A stretch of 64,000 nt of DNA from Streptomyces fulvorobeus (GCF_013167895.1 NZ_BLWC01000001.1:5828001-5892000), one strand, 5' to 3'. Positions 38,795 to 47,975 are shown, counted from the stretch's first letter. Numbers and translations are program-made. Notes: generated by a model not told the origin, from the letters alone.

Positions 38795-39285
38795 CCTACC
38801 TGAGCGGTTATGAAGAGATCAACCAGATCGTCACGCTCGCTTCGTTCGGAGCCACGTGGGCTGTGCTCGCGGTCGGGCACAATCTCGCAGATCACGTGCT
38901 CGGGCAGACCGATCACCAGGCTGATGGGAAAGCCGCGCCGCTGAAAGAAGAGGTAGACAAGGGTGTCAGCGCTCGACGAGGCTGGGGTCCGTGCCTTCGA
39001 CACGTGGCCTAATATCACGTGGTGTTGGCCGTAATGTTAGCTATGGCCTGGATCGTCCTACCGCTCCAGATGTCGTGGACCGGGTTGGTGGCGGGATTCG
39101 CCGTTTCGGCAGCGACGCATGCGTTCTTCGATCGCCGATGGCCGGTCCGATGGCTGCTGGAACACGTCGGCTCCAAGGGCTTTGCGAGTCTGAAGAGCGG
39201 CGGAATGAACGGCATGTATCTGGCCGATCAAGCTCTGCATCAGACCGCCCTTCTCGTAACAGCTCTGCTGATCACCCGACTGTAG
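38791..39285 (+). pseudogene. Membrane protein gene interrupted by in-frame TAA
   Basis: From GTG 38791 the frame reads to RHVA, meets TAA at 39010-39012, and continues in the same frame as YHVVLAVMLAMAWIVLPL to 39285. Both halves look like one membrane protein: GHNLADHVLGQTDHQA in the first, HAFFDRRWPVRWLLEHVGS and GMYLADQALHQTALLV in the second, possibly DUF3307-like. TAA is rare in this genome. GTG 39019 could restart translation. Either a nonsense mutation or a two-part gene. Confidence 0.6.
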
Positions 39286-39294
39286 GAGGGGCAC

Positions 39295-39708
39295 ATGAAG
39301 CGCATACCGATGACCATCACGTATTCGGACGGGCGTCAGGAGATCGAATACATCGGCTGTGAGGAGCCCGGAGTCTTCGGCTCGCTCTTCCGCCTCCGCC
39401 GCGAGGAGCGCCTCCGCAAGGCACAGGCGCAGCGAGACAGCCGGCTCCTTCAGCTGGAACGCGACATCAAGGCCCTGGAAGACTGGCACCACGCCTGGCG
39501 CCTGGAGCACGACGAGGGATTCCGGGAGCTGCACCCGAGGGAGTGGTGCGAACCTCATCGGATGCTGACGAGCGCATGCCCGTACTCGCACTACCGCCGA
39601 CACCCGAGAGTGCGCCCCGCTCAGCGTGAGGCGCCGGAGCTGCCGCTCGAAGTACGCCGCGCGGCTACCCGGACGATCGCAGCATGGGGGAAGAGCGATG
39701 CAGTGTAA
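39295..39708 (+). CDS. Hypothetical protein with coiled coil and His/Cys region
   Basis: 137 aa after GTAGGAGGGG. Middle helix (LLQLERDIKALEDWHHAWRL), then HPREWCEPHRMLTSACPYSH, a possible zinc site. Overlaps the next gene by 11 nt. Confidence 0.55.
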   Translation: MKRIPMTITYSDGRQEIEYIGCEEPGVFGSLFRLRREERLRKAQAQRDSRLLQLERDIKALEDWHHAWRLEHDEGFRELHPREWCEPHRMLTSACPYSHYRRHPRVRPAQREAPELPLEVRRAATRTIAAWGKSDAV

Positions 39709-39976
39709 GGACATCCCGGACGACGTCTTCGTAACCGCCGTCCGCGACGCTCCCGCCCTCTCGTCGGCCCGCTGGCGCATGAGGTGGCAGGTTGCGGAAG
39801 AGCTGGAGAGCGTCATGGGACCCATCCCGGAGAACCTCTTCATGGCGAAGGCACGCCGGCTGATCGCACGCGGACTGATCGGCGGATGTCCATGCGGGTG
39901 CCGCGGAGACTGGCATCCGGCGGATGAGTGTTACGCCCCGGGAACTGCTGCCGACCGTCGTAACCTGGACGCATGA
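39698..39976 (+). CDS. Hypothetical protein with Cys cluster
   Basis: 92 aa. A winged-helix-like order (WQVAEELESVMGPIPENLFM, KARRLIARGLIGG), then CPCGCRGDWHPADEC, a zinc-like cluster. ATGA overlap downstream. Confidence 0.55.
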   Translation: MQCKDIPDDVFVTAVRDAPALSSARWRMRWQVAEELESVMGPIPENLFMAKARRLIARGLIGGCPCGCRGDWHPADECYAPGTAADRRNLDA

Positions 39977-40095
39977 GCGTCCAAACCGGCCCCTGTGCCT
40001 CCTGCCGTCAGCCGACGACCAGATACGGATTCGGCGGCAACCCTCTCTGCCCCACCTGCCGAGCGCGGGTGGAGAAGGCACGAGCGAAGAAGTAG
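39973..40095 (+). CDS. Small zinc ribbon protein (40 aa)
   Basis: ATGA overlap with the upstream gene. Two pairs, CASC and CPTC, in GPCASCRQPTTRYGFGGNP. Basic tail. Last rightward gene before the regulator. Confidence 0.5.
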   Translation: MSVQTGPCASCRQPTTRYGFGGNPLCPTCRARVEKARAKK

Positions 40096-40104
40096 AACCA
40101 CCTG

Positions 40105-40137
40105 AGAGCCCTCGTCGCACGCCGGCGGGGCTCTTCT
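40105..40137. terminator. Terminator between convergent genes
   Basis: AGAGCCC / GGGCTCT with a 16-nt loop, followed by TCTG. Lies between the rightward genes and the leftward regulator. Confidence 0.6.
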
Positions 40138-40141
40138 GCGT

Positions 40142-41113
40142 TCAGGCTGCTTCCGCTACGTCCAGCGCAGCGCGGTACTCCACTGACCACGCCGCCGACT
40201 GCTGATCAGCAGGCAGGCCGGCCAGTCCCGCCCGCAGGTGATCGGCGGCGTCGGAGTGTGCGTTGAGGCTGAGGTGCGCCAGCCCCAAGTTCAAACGTTG
40301 GAAGGTGGGCGTCAGCCAGTACGCGGTACCTGGCGGCTGATCGGCAGCAGCGTCCGACAGGCTCGCAGCCTCGTCCAGCAGCCGGAGGGCGTCGTCACGT
40401 CGTCCAATTTCCGCGTAGCCCTGTGCGGCCTGTGCGGCGTCACCCATGCGCTGGGCGGGATGAGCGCCGGGGGTGTTGTAGGCCGCGAGGAACCACCGGA
40501 TCACCGAGCGCGGGCGTCCCTGCTGACGTGCCAGGTAGCCACGGAAGTTGAGCGCCTGAGCGGTGAGGTGAGGTGACTCCGCATCGTCGGCCAGCTCCAG
40601 GGCTTCGTTCAAGAGGAGTACGGCCGGTAAATCGACGCGGGCGGAGGCATGGAGCCATCCCTCGAACTGCACCCACTCCGCCACGACGTCGGTCAACGCG
40701 TCGCGATGCGGCCCGCGGGCGTCGCGCAGCAGCGACCGAGCTGTCTCGGCCTGAGCCTGAATGGCGGGGATGAGGGGCGACGGACCAAGCACGTCATCTA
40801 GCCGGCGCTGGGTGGCCAGGACGTCGGCGAAGGCGCTCACCGAACGGCCATCGAGCCGCGTTGGATGAGACACCGCGTGCCGTACCCGGTCGCCGGCATC
40901 CTCCGTCACCGAAGCGGCGTGGGCCACGATGGCTCCGTCTGCCCTCAGGAAGATGTCCAATGCCTGCGCCAGCTGCGGAGAGGGGTCCTGCTTGCCGCCC
41001 AGGACGCGTGACAAGTACGCGTGGTCGTAGCTGAGCGCCCTTGCGGCGCCGCGGATGGACAGCCCCCGTAACCGCAACGCGCGGCGCACACTGTCGCCGA
41101 ATTCCCCTGCCAT
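40142..41113 (-). CDS. XRE-type regulator with TPR-like domain
   Basis: 323 aa. N-terminal helix-turn-helix (about 5-60: RGLSIRGAARALSYDHAYLS) followed by helical TPR-like repeats (ALNFRGYLARQQGRPRSVIR and others). Such Streptomyces regulators often bind a peptide or small partner through the repeats. Reads leftward, opposite to almost all prophage genes, near the junction. It might keep lysogeny or be unrelated cargo. Confidence 0.8.
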   Translation of the reverse strand: MAGEFGDSVRRALRLRGLSIRGAARALSYDHAYLSRVLGGKQDPSPQLAQALDIFLRADGAIVAHAASVTEDAGDRVRHAVSHPTRLDGRSVSAFADVLATQRRLDDVLGPSPLIPAIQAQAETARSLLRDARGPHRDALTDVVAEWVQFEGWLHASARVDLPAVLLLNEALELADDAESPHLTAQALNFRGYLARQQGRPRSVIRWFLAAYNTPGAHPAQRMGDAAQAAQGYAEIGRRDDALRLLDEAASLSDAAADQPPGTAYWLTPTFQRLNLGLAHLSLNAHSDAADHLRAGLAGLPADQQSAAWSVEYRAALDVAEAA

Positions 41114-41217
41114 GGCCTCAGCGTAGCGCCCGAGCGCGCTCAGTCACCACCCTGTCACCGCCCAGTCACCGCTTCCCTGGGGAGTGGTTCGTCATGATGG
41201 GAGCCGGTCCTGCATCG

Positions 41218-41481
41218 TCAACGAGGAGGAAGGCCGGTGACGTACGAGCCCATTCCGATCTCCGTACGGATCAAGCCCTCGTCGCGAAGGGCGCGGGTCA
41301 CCTTCTGTGCGGTCACGAGAGCAATGCCGAACTCTGCGGAGAGCGTCACGACGGCAGGAATGCGTGAGCCCGGCGGATAGGTTCCATCGGCAATTCTGGC
41401 GCGCAAGATCTCGGCCACCTGTCGCCACTTAGGCCGAGTCGCGTCTAGCTCGATGCTCACCCACGGACCGTAGATGATCAT
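41218..41481 (-). CDS. Short GntR-type winged-helix protein
   Basis: 87 aa. Complete GntR winged helix (QVAEILRARIADGTYPPGSR, SAEFGIALVTAQKVTRALRD, EGLIRTEIGMGSYV) without an effector domain. Divergent from the small genes at 41.6 kb, which it may control. Confidence 0.82.
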   Translation of the reverse strand: MIIYGPWVSIELDATRPKWRQVAEILRARIADGTYPPGSRIPAVVTLSAEFGIALVTAQKVTRALRDEGLIRTEIGMGSYVTGLPPR

Positions 41482-41601
41482 GATACGCCAGTGCGAGCGA
41501 TAGACTGCCGTAGAGTTCTATAGCATGCTGGCGCAAGAAAGCACCCCCGCGACCGTGCGACCGGTCCGGGGGCATGGCCGACGCTACGAAGGAGCGACGA
41601 C

Positions 41602-41799
41602 ATGACAGACCTTACCCAGGCGGTTCAGCTGAGCGACCCACTGTCCGCCTTAGAGCCCGTGCCGAATCGTGCCTGCGACATCTGCTCCTCGCTGGGACGT
41701 CAGCGGGAAGCCGCTCGCAGGCAGCAGGACATGACCACGGTCTCCGACTGCAACGTGGAGATCCGGCGCCACCCTCATCGGGAGCCGGTGACGACATGA
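41602..41799 (+). CDS. Hypothetical small Cys protein
   Basis: 65 aa after GGAGCG. RACDICSSLGRQREAARRQQ has one Cys pair. ATGA overlap downstream. Divergent from the GntR gene. Confidence 0.5.
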   Translation: MTDLTQAVQLSDPLSALEPVPNRACDICSSLGRQREAARRQQDMTTVSDCNVEIRRHPHREPVTT

Positions 41800-41981
41800 G
41801 CCCTGTGCTCGAACTTCCGAAGCCTTACCCGGGATGCCGGATATGCGCTCGCATGGTCCGGGACTGGGCGGCACTGACCGAGCCTGCCTCCCCTCAGTTC
41901 GACCGAGACGCAGCCGATGAACTCGCCACCGGCATCAACCGCCACCGGGCCGCCGATGAAGCTCAAGCGCCAGCCCTGTGA
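41796..41981 (+). CDS. Hypothetical small Cys protein
   Basis: 61 aa, ATGA overlap. YPGCRICARMVRDWAALTEP repeats the Cys-pair theme of the previous gene; perhaps the two fold or work together. Confidence 0.5.
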   Translation: MSPVLELPKPYPGCRICARMVRDWAALTEPASPQFDRDAADELATGINRHRAADEAQAPAL

Positions 41982-42008
41982 CGCCAGCAAGGGTAGAAAG
42001 GCAATGTG

Positions 42009-42362
42009 ATGTGTCCTCACTGCCACACCCCCATGGTTCCGGACGGCGGTCGAGCCTTCTGCGCCACGTGCCCGCGGGTCGCCCATTACGGGGACTCGCC
42101 GGGGGACGTCGAGCGCCGTGAGGACAACCGGCTGCACGCTCTGGCACTTCTGGACATCGCGCTAGCTCATCAGGATGAGCAGCGGAAGCATGACCAGCTG
42201 ATTACCACCGAGATGGAGGCCAGGATGGGCCAGACGATTCAAACCCGCGGCTGCTCCAAGTGCGGCAGCACGATGTACCGCACGGTGGACGTGGACGACA
42301 ACGGAAACCCGATCAGCGTGCCGACGTTCATCTGTAACAACTGCGGCCACATGGAGGGCTGA
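42009..42362 (+). CDS. Zinc-ribbon protein
   Basis: 117 aa. Two zinc ribbons: CPHCHTPM with FCATC (about 2-22) and CSKCGSTM with ICNNCG (about 83-115), joined by a helix. ATG 42009 preferred for GAAAGG spacing. Last gene before the junction. Confidence 0.65.
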   Translation: MCPHCHTPMVPDGGRAFCATCPRVAHYGDSPGDVERREDNRLHALALLDIALAHQDEQRKHDQLITTEMEARMGQTIQTRGCSKCGSTMYRTVDVDDNGNPISVPTFICNNCGHMEG

Positions 42363-42474
42363 GCACCCCACATACCTACGCGCTAGGGGCGTCACCTCCG
42401 GCGCGTGGAGGGCGCAGGGGCCGGTTCCTCCCGGTAGTCCGGTGAGGTCGACAGCCGGCCCCTGAGGCCCTTGT

Positions 42475-42508
42475 AGCCCCGTTCTCCCTGATGGGAGGGC
42501 GGGGCTTT
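42475..42508 (+). terminator. Intrinsic terminator near the prophage end
   Basis: AGCCCCG / CGGGGCT stem with an inner TCTCCC/GGGAGG stem, then TTGAC. Confidence 0.7.
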
Positions 42509-42539
42509 GACATGCCGTGGTGCGGGTTTTGATTTGTAA

Positions 42540-42566
42540 GTGCTCACTCGAACCAGTCGAGATTGT
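42540..42566. other. Candidate prophage attachment junction (attL/attR)
   Basis: The dodecin reading frame leaves the family sequence right after LDWFE, at GACTGGTTCGAG on the minus strand, and stops at once. Zinc-ribbon and regulator genes of the element lie to the left, ordinary chromosome to the right. Exact crossover cannot be seen because the other junction is outside the window. Confidence 0.5.
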
Positions 42567-42669
42567 GCAACGTTTCCGAGGCCCGGGCGATGCCGTTGCG
42601 GATCGCGGCATCGATGCCCTCCTCGGAGGTTCCTACGATTTCGGTGACCCGGTAGGTGTGCTGTGACAT
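42544..42669 (-). pseudogene. Dodecin, 3'-truncated
   Basis: 41 codons with AAGGAG upstream: MSQHTYRVTEIVGTSEEGID and a helix ending LHNLDWFE. Dodecins bind flavin and are about 65-75 aa with a second half of two strands (typically starting VTEVRG). That half is missing here, replaced by a TGA. Truncation at the element boundary suggests the phage integrated inside the gene; the missing part should be at the other junction. Confidence 0.72.
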
Positions 42670-42768
42670 CGTATGTCTCCTTTCGTGCTTCCACGGTGCC
42701 CTACCCAGGGGTGGACCGCTAGGGATCGGCTCAGGCGATTCACCCTTGACCGCCCCTTGACCTACCCA

Positions 42769-42782
42769 TTGGTCCATACCAA
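42769..42782. promoter_or_regulatory. dre-like operator (TTGGTCCATACCAA)
   Basis: Inverted repeat TTGGT-CCAT-ACCAA, close to the GntR-family DasR consensus TGGTCTAGACCA. Lies behind TTGACC and before the sugar-binding gene, so repression by a GntR or LacI regulator is likely. Confidence 0.5.
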
Positions 42783-42870
42783 AATCCAGCCACACGCCCG
42801 TGCGAGCGCCGCCCGCAGTCCCCCACATCGGGTCCCTGTTCCGTCGTGCCGTTTCGCAGAAGGTGACCTC

Positions 42871-44124
42871 GTGAAAAACCGCATGCTGGCTGGAACCGTC
42901 GCGCTCGTGTCCTCCCTCGCGCTGAGTGGCTGCGGCCTCCTCCCCGGCGCGGACGGAGGCGATGTCACGGTCAAGGTCTGGCTGATGAAGGACAGCGCCT
43001 CCAAGGGCTTCCTGGACCGCTTCACCGAGTCGTACGAGAACGAGAACCCCTCCGTGCGCCTGGAGTTCACGATCCAGGAGTGGGGCGGGATCGGCCCCAA
43101 GGTCACCGCCGCCCTCGAAAGTGACGACGCGCCCGACGTCATCGAGGTCGGCAACACCCAGGTCGCCCAGTACGCGGAGAGCGGCGGTCTGCGCGACCTC
43201 ACCCTCGAATCCATGCGCGACCTCGGCAGCGAGGACTGGCTGCCCGGCCTCGCCGAGCCCGGCAGCATCAACGGCATGCAGTTCGGCATCCCCTGGTACG
43301 CGGCCAACCGGGTGGTCATCTACAACAAGGACCTCTTCGCCCGGGCGGGCGTGGAGAACCCGCCCAAGACCCGCGAGCAGTGGATCAGGGACACCGAGAA
43401 GCTCAACAGTGACGGGAACCAGGGCATCTACCTCGCCGGACAGAACTGGTACGTGCTCGCCGGCTTCGTCTGGGACGAGGGCGGCGAGCTCGCCGACGAG
43501 AACGGAGGCGACTGGCAGGGCGCGCTCGACTCTCCCGCCGCGCTCAAGGGCATGGACTTCTACAAGCGGCTCCAGTCGCTCGGACACGGTCCCAAGGACG
43601 CCGACGAGGAGAAACCGCCGCAGACCGACGTGTTCGCCCGGGGCGATGTCGCCCAGATCATCTCGGTGCCGGGCAGCGCCGCTCTCATCGAACAGGAGAA
43701 CCCGGAACTCAAGGGGAAGCTCGGCTACTTCCCCATTCCGGGCAAGACGGCGAAGGCCCCGGGTTCCGTGTTCACCGGCGGGTCCGACCTGATCGTGCCG
43801 AAGAAGGCGGACCACCGCAGCGAGGCCATCGACGTGATCGAGGCACTGGCCGGCGAGAGGTGGCAGACCGAGCTGGCCAGGACGATGAGTTACGTCCCCA
43901 ACAAGCCGAGTCTCGCCTCCGTCGTCGAGGGCCAGGAAGGCACCGCCGCGATGGCCCAGGGAGCCACCCGGGGGCGCGCCACCCCCAACTCGCCCCAGTG
44001 GGCCGCCGTCGAGGCCGCCAACCCGATCAAGCCGTACATGACGGCCGTACTCGAAGGCGGTGACCCGCTCACGGAGGCCACCGAGGCGTCCGAGCGCATC
44101 ACGGCGATCCTCTCGCGCAGCTGA
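42871..44124 (+). CDS. Sugar ABC transporter substrate-binding lipoprotein
   Basis: 417 aa from GTG (AAGGTGA upstream). Signal peptide with lipobox LALSGC, then a family 1 solute-binding fold: VTVKVWLMKDSASKGFLDRF, IPWYAANRVVIYNKDLFARA, SVFTGGSDLIVPKKADHR. Binds a sugar outside the membrane for an ABC importer; the permease genes are not next to it. A dre-like site in the promoter suggests control by an amino-sugar or related regulator. First chromosomal gene after the junction. Confidence 0.88.
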   Translation: MKNRMLAGTVALVSSLALSGCGLLPGADGGDVTVKVWLMKDSASKGFLDRFTESYENENPSVRLEFTIQEWGGIGPKVTAALESDDAPDVIEVGNTQVAQYAESGGLRDLTLESMRDLGSEDWLPGLAEPGSINGMQFGIPWYAANRVVIYNKDLFARAGVENPPKTREQWIRDTEKLNSDGNQGIYLAGQNWYVLAGFVWDEGGELADENGGDWQGALDSPAALKGMDFYKRLQSLGHGPKDADEEKPPQTDVFARGDVAQIISVPGSAALIEQENPELKGKLGYFPIPGKTAKAPGSVFTGGSDLIVPKKADHRSEAIDVIEALAGERWQTELARTMSYVPNKPSLASVVEGQEGTAAMAQGATRGRATPNSPQWAAVEAANPIKPYMTAVLEGGDPLTEATEASERITAILSRS

Positions 44125-44358
44125 GCGCCCCTCCGCACTCTGCGGGCAGACGGTTTCCGCCGGACCGAGGTGACCGGTGTGGACGCCATCCAGTTTGCCG
44201 GAGCCATGGCCCGGGAAGTCGTCGCCCAGGCGGTGGTCTCACGCGGGCCGGGCGGCGACCCGGCTCCCAGTGGCACCGGCGCCCGCGCAGCACGCACCGC
44301 ACCACCGACGAGGCGGCAGCCGCGTCGTCGGGGCATCGACAGCATGGAGGTAGGCAGC

Positions 44359-44838
44359 ATGCCGCTCACAGGCGAGTACGAGCCGAGCACGGAGAAGGTG
44401 GTCAGGGACCAGGTGGAGCTGTACGAGAGCTCCGGGGGCACCGAGGGGACGACGCTGGGCAGCCTGATCGGTCCGGATGACCCCGAGCGGGCCGGCCTGC
44501 CTGTCGTCATCCTGACCACCATCGGCGCCAAGAGCGGCAGGATCCGCAAGACCCCGCTCATGCGGGTGGAGCACGACGGTTCCTACGCCGTGGTCGCCTC
44601 CAAGGGCGGCGCCCCCCAGCACCCCGTCTGGTACCACAACGTGGTGGCCGACCCCCGGGTGGAGCTCCAGGACGGCCCGGTGCGCCAGGACATGCTGGCA
44701 CGCGAGGTGACCGGGGAGGAGAAGACCCGCTGGTGGGCGCGGGCCGTCGAGGCGTACCCGGACTACGCCGAGTACCAGAAGAACACCGACCGCGAGATCC
44801 CGGTCTTCGTGCTGGAACCGGCGCCCCAGGAGCACTGA
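44359..44838 (+). CDS. Deazaflavin-dependent nitroreductase family protein
   Basis: 159 aa; ATG 44359 follows GGAGGTAGGCAGC (ATG 44344 possible). DDN-type core: VVILTTIGAKSGRIRKTPLM, YAVVASKGGAPQHPVWYHNV, ending DREIPVFVLEP. Uses cofactor F420, common in Streptomyces; substrate unknown. Confidence 0.85.
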   Translation: MPLTGEYEPSTEKVVRDQVELYESSGGTEGTTLGSLIGPDDPERAGLPVVILTTIGAKSGRIRKTPLMRVEHDGSYAVVASKGGAPQHPVWYHNVVADPRVELQDGPVRQDMLAREVTGEEKTRWWARAVEAYPDYAEYQKNTDREIPVFVLEPAPQEH

Positions 44839-44899
44839 GGCGCCGAGGCCGTCCCCCGGGCCGGTGCGGGCGTGCCCTGCCCGCACCGGCCCGGGCCGC

Positions 44900-45861
44900 T
44901 CAGAACGCCGTCGCCAGCGACAGCGCGAAGCGGCCCGCCGCATCCGTCCACCAGTGCTCCAGCCGCAGCCCGGCATCCACCAGCTCGCCCCGCACGCCCT
45001 CCTCGCGGAACTTCGCCGACACCTCGGTGCGCATCTCCTCACCTGCCGCGAACGTCACGACGAGGTCCACCTCCGGGATCTTCACCGTGAGCGCCCGCCG
45101 GGCGCGGAGCCGCATCTCGATCCACTCGCGGCGCGGGTCCCACACCGCGACGTGGTCGAAGTCGTCCAGCGGGAAGTCGGCCCCCAGCTCGCGGTTGACG
45201 ACGGACAGCACGTTCTTGTTGAACGCGGCCGTCACCCCGGCGGCGTCGTCGTAGGCGGCGACGAGCGTCGCCTCGTCCTTCACCAGATCCGTACCGAGCA
45301 GCAGGCTGTCACCGGGGGACAGCAGCTCCCGTACGGAGTGCAGGAACCGCTCCCGTTCCTCCGGCAGCAGATTGCCGATCGTGCCGCCCAGGAACGCGAC
45401 CAGCCGGGGTCCCGGCGTCTCGGGCAGCCGCAGGACGTGCGTGAAGTCGGCGATGAGCGCGTGCACCGAGAGGTCCGGCCGCTCCGCGAGCAGGAGGTCG
45501 GCCGCGCCCTTCAACGCGCTCTCGCTGACATCGACGGGCACGTAGGTGCGCAGCCCCGGCAGGGCGTCGAGCAGATGCCGGGTCTTCTCGGACGAGCCGG
45601 AGCCCAGCTCGACGAGGGTCCTGGCCCCCGACACCTGGGCGATTCGCGCGGCGCGGGACACGAGGATCTCGCGCTCGGCACGCGTCGGGTAGTACTCGGG
45701 GAGCCGGGTGATCTCCTCGAAGAGTTCGCTGCCGTGCGCGTCGTAGAACCACTTCGGGGCAGCGACTTGGGCTGCCGGTTCATGCCGCTGAGCACGTCGG
45801 CGCGTAGCGCCGCGTCCGTCGCGTCCACCGGCAGGGTGCGGGTCAGTCGGAAGGGACTCAC
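44900..45861 (-). pseudogene. egtD: EgtD, histidine N-alpha-methyltransferase (frameshifted)
   Basis: Converts histidine to hercynine with three SAM. The start is GTG at 45861 (MSPFRLTRTLPVDATDAALR), overlapping the egtC stop by GTGA. After QPKSLP the frame is lost and resumes one frame over with KWFYDAHGSELFEEITRLPE, at a run of four C (45756-45759, minus strand) where five are expected. Downstream the fold is complete: VELGSGSSEKTRHLL (SAM site), GGTIGNLL, ends LSLATAF. 320 aa if corrected, the usual size. Either a sequencing homopolymer error or a real lesion. Confidence 0.85.
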
Positions 45862-46612
45862 GCGGGGGCTCCTTGAGCGGGGTGAGAGTCATGTCGTGGC
45901 GGGTGGCCGTCAGCAGGGTGCGGTCGGGCACCTCGCGCCACAGCGGATCGTCGTCGTACGGCTCCGAGGCCACCACCGTGCGGCGGCCCGGCTCCGTGAG
46001 GTACCAGAGGGTGTCGCCCCAGGCGGTCGCCACGATGGTGGAGCCGTCGGTGAGCAGCAGGTTGAGCCGCGAACCGGCGGCCTGGGCCGCGACGTCGAGG
46101 ACGGTGTCGGTGACGGCCTGCGAGAGGGTGTCGCCCTCGGAGGTCCGTCGGCGCACGAGCGCCCAGAGCAGAGCCGAGTCGCTGCGGGCTTCGAGGGTGA
46201 GCAGGGCGGCGGCCGGCAGGGTGGTGGCCAGGGGCGCCAGGGAGGCGGGCCAGCCCTGCACCGCTCCGTTGTGGCTGAACAGCAGACCGTCCGCGGCGAA
46301 CGGCGCGGCGGCCGCCTCACCGTCGGCGCCCGCCACCGTCGCGTCCCGGACGGCGGCCAGGAGCGCCGTGCTCCGGACGACCCGGACGAGGTCGGCGAAT
46401 GTCTCGTCGCCCCAGACGGGCCCCTGGCGCCGGTAGCGGCCGGGCACCGGGTCCCCTTCCGCGTACCAGCCGACCCCGAAGCCGTCCGCGTTGACGGTCC
46501 CGTACCTCTGGCGGCGCGGCTCCCAGGACTGCCGCACCAGGGAGTGCGGCGGGGACACCAGGATCTGGCCGAGGGCCACGGGCGGCCCCAGATAGGCGAG
46601 GTGACGGCACAT
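45858..46612 (-). CDS. egtC: EgtC, gamma-glutamyl hercynylcysteine sulfoxide hydrolase
   Basis: Removes glutamate in ergothioneine synthesis. Class II glutamine-amidotransferase fold with catalytic Cys 2: MCRHLAYLGPPVALGQILVS; later GDETFADLVRVVRSTALLAA and LLFSHNGAVQGW. Starts in an ATGA overlap with egtB. The expected stop (TGA, overlapping egtD GTG) is out of frame by one base at a run of five C (about 45862-45873), so the frame as read runs on into egtD as one 570-aa frame from 46612 to 44900. Confidence 0.85.
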
Positions 46613-47975
46613 CAGACGTCCCGCGCTGTACGGAAGCCGGAGAAGATCTGCCGGCGCACCGGCAGGTCCCAGTTGCGGAACGTGCCCCGGCAGGCCACCG
46701 CGTCCACGGCGAACGAACCCCCGCGCAGCACCTTGTGATCCGGGCCGAAGAACACGTCGGAGTACTCCCGGTACGGGAACGGCACGAAGCCGGGGTACGG
46801 GAGGAAGTCGCTCGATGTCCACTCCCACACGTCGCCGATCAGCTGCCCCACGCCGAGGGGCGAGCGTCCCGCCGCGTAGGCGCCCGCCTCGGCGGGGCGC
46901 AGATGGCGCTGACCCAGGTTGGCGCGGTCCGGGGCGGGGTCCTCGTCGCCCCACGGATAGCGCAGCGAGCGGCCCGACGCCGGGTCGTGCCGGGCCGCCT
47001 TCTCCCACTCGCTCTCCGTGGGCAGCCTGCGGCCCGCCCAGCGGGCGTACGCGTCGGCCTCGTACCAGCTGACGTGCAGCACCGGCTCGTCCCGCGGCAC
47101 CACCTCGGTCACGCCGAAGCGCCGACGCAGCCACCGCCCGGCGTCCCGCCGCCAGAACAACGGAGCCGTGAGGCCGTTCGCGCAGACCATCTCCCAGCCC
47201 GCGGGCGCCCACCAGCGCCGTTCGGCGTACCCGCCGTCCTCGATGAACCGCTCGTAGTCGCCGCAGGTCACCGGGGAGGTGTCGATGAAGAAGTCCGCCA
47301 CCTCCCGCCGGTGTGCGGGCCGCTCGTTGTCGAGGGCCCAGGGATCGGCCGAGGTGCCCATGGTGAACGCCCCGCCCGGCACGAGCACCTCAGGGGTGAG
47401 TCCGGCCGCGTCCGTGGGGCAGGCGGCTCCGGGGCGGAGAGGGCGACGGGTCCCGACCGCAGCTGATGGGTGATCAGCATCGTCTCGTCGTGCTGCTGTT
47501 CGTGCTGCGCGACCATCCCGAACGCGAAGCCCGCCCGTACGAGCGGGCGGCCCCCCTCGTGCAGCGGAGTCGCTTCCAGAATGTCCAGCACCCGGCCGCG
47601 TACGTCCGCGGCGTAGGCCCGCGCCTCGGCGGGCGGCAGCAGCGGCAGCGAAGGGCGGCTCGCCCGCGAGTGCTCGAAGGCGTCGTACAGGCCGTCGATC
47701 TCGGGCCGTATCGCCTCGCGGCCCCCGACCGCCCGCAGGAGCCACTGCTCCTCCTGGTTGCCGATGTGCGCCAGGTCCCAGACCAGCGGTGACATCAACG
47801 GGGAGTGCTGCGCGGTCAGTTCGCCGTCGTCCACGCTGTCGGTGAGCAGGGCCGTACGCTCGCGGGCCGACAGGAGCGCGGCGAGAGCACGCCGCCTGAG
47901 TGCCTCGGGGTCCAGGTCCGGTTCCGCGGCCTCGGACAGGCCGTCCGCGAAACGCTTGGCTGAGAGGTCGGTCAT
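46612..47975 (-). pseudogene. egtB: EgtB, hercynine oxygenase (frameshifted)
   Basis: Iron enzyme joining gamma-Glu-Cys to hercynine and oxidising sulfur. N-terminal DinB-like part with iron ligands in VWDLAHIGNQEEQWL and HEQQHDETM; C-terminal FGE-sulfatase fold with VPGGAFTMG, DVWEWTSSDF and LRGGSFAVDAVACRG. The two parts lie in different frames: after SAPEPPAP the frame shifts before AGLTPEVLVPGG, near runs of G at 47416-47419 and 47431-47434. Adding one base gives 454 aa, normal length. ATGA overlaps with egtA and egtC. Confidence 0.85.

Noticed and set aside
10915..42400. Integrase or excisionase of tyrosine type
   Set aside because: No integrase motif found in any frame in the window; the integrase is presumed to lie beyond the left edge.
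42544..43815. A 423-codon minus-strand frame ending in dodecin
   Set aside because: Dodecin starts at 42669 with its own ribosome site; the upstream part is antisense to the sugar-binding gene.
44170..44358. 63-residue N-terminal extension of the nitroreductase
   Set aside because: Ala/Arg/Pro-rich, not part of the family, and a good ribosome site precedes ATG 44359.
44864..46738. Long plus-strand open frame opposite the egt genes
   Set aside because: High-GC shadow frame of egtD/egtC/egtB; low-complexity Arg/Gly/Pro composition and no domain.
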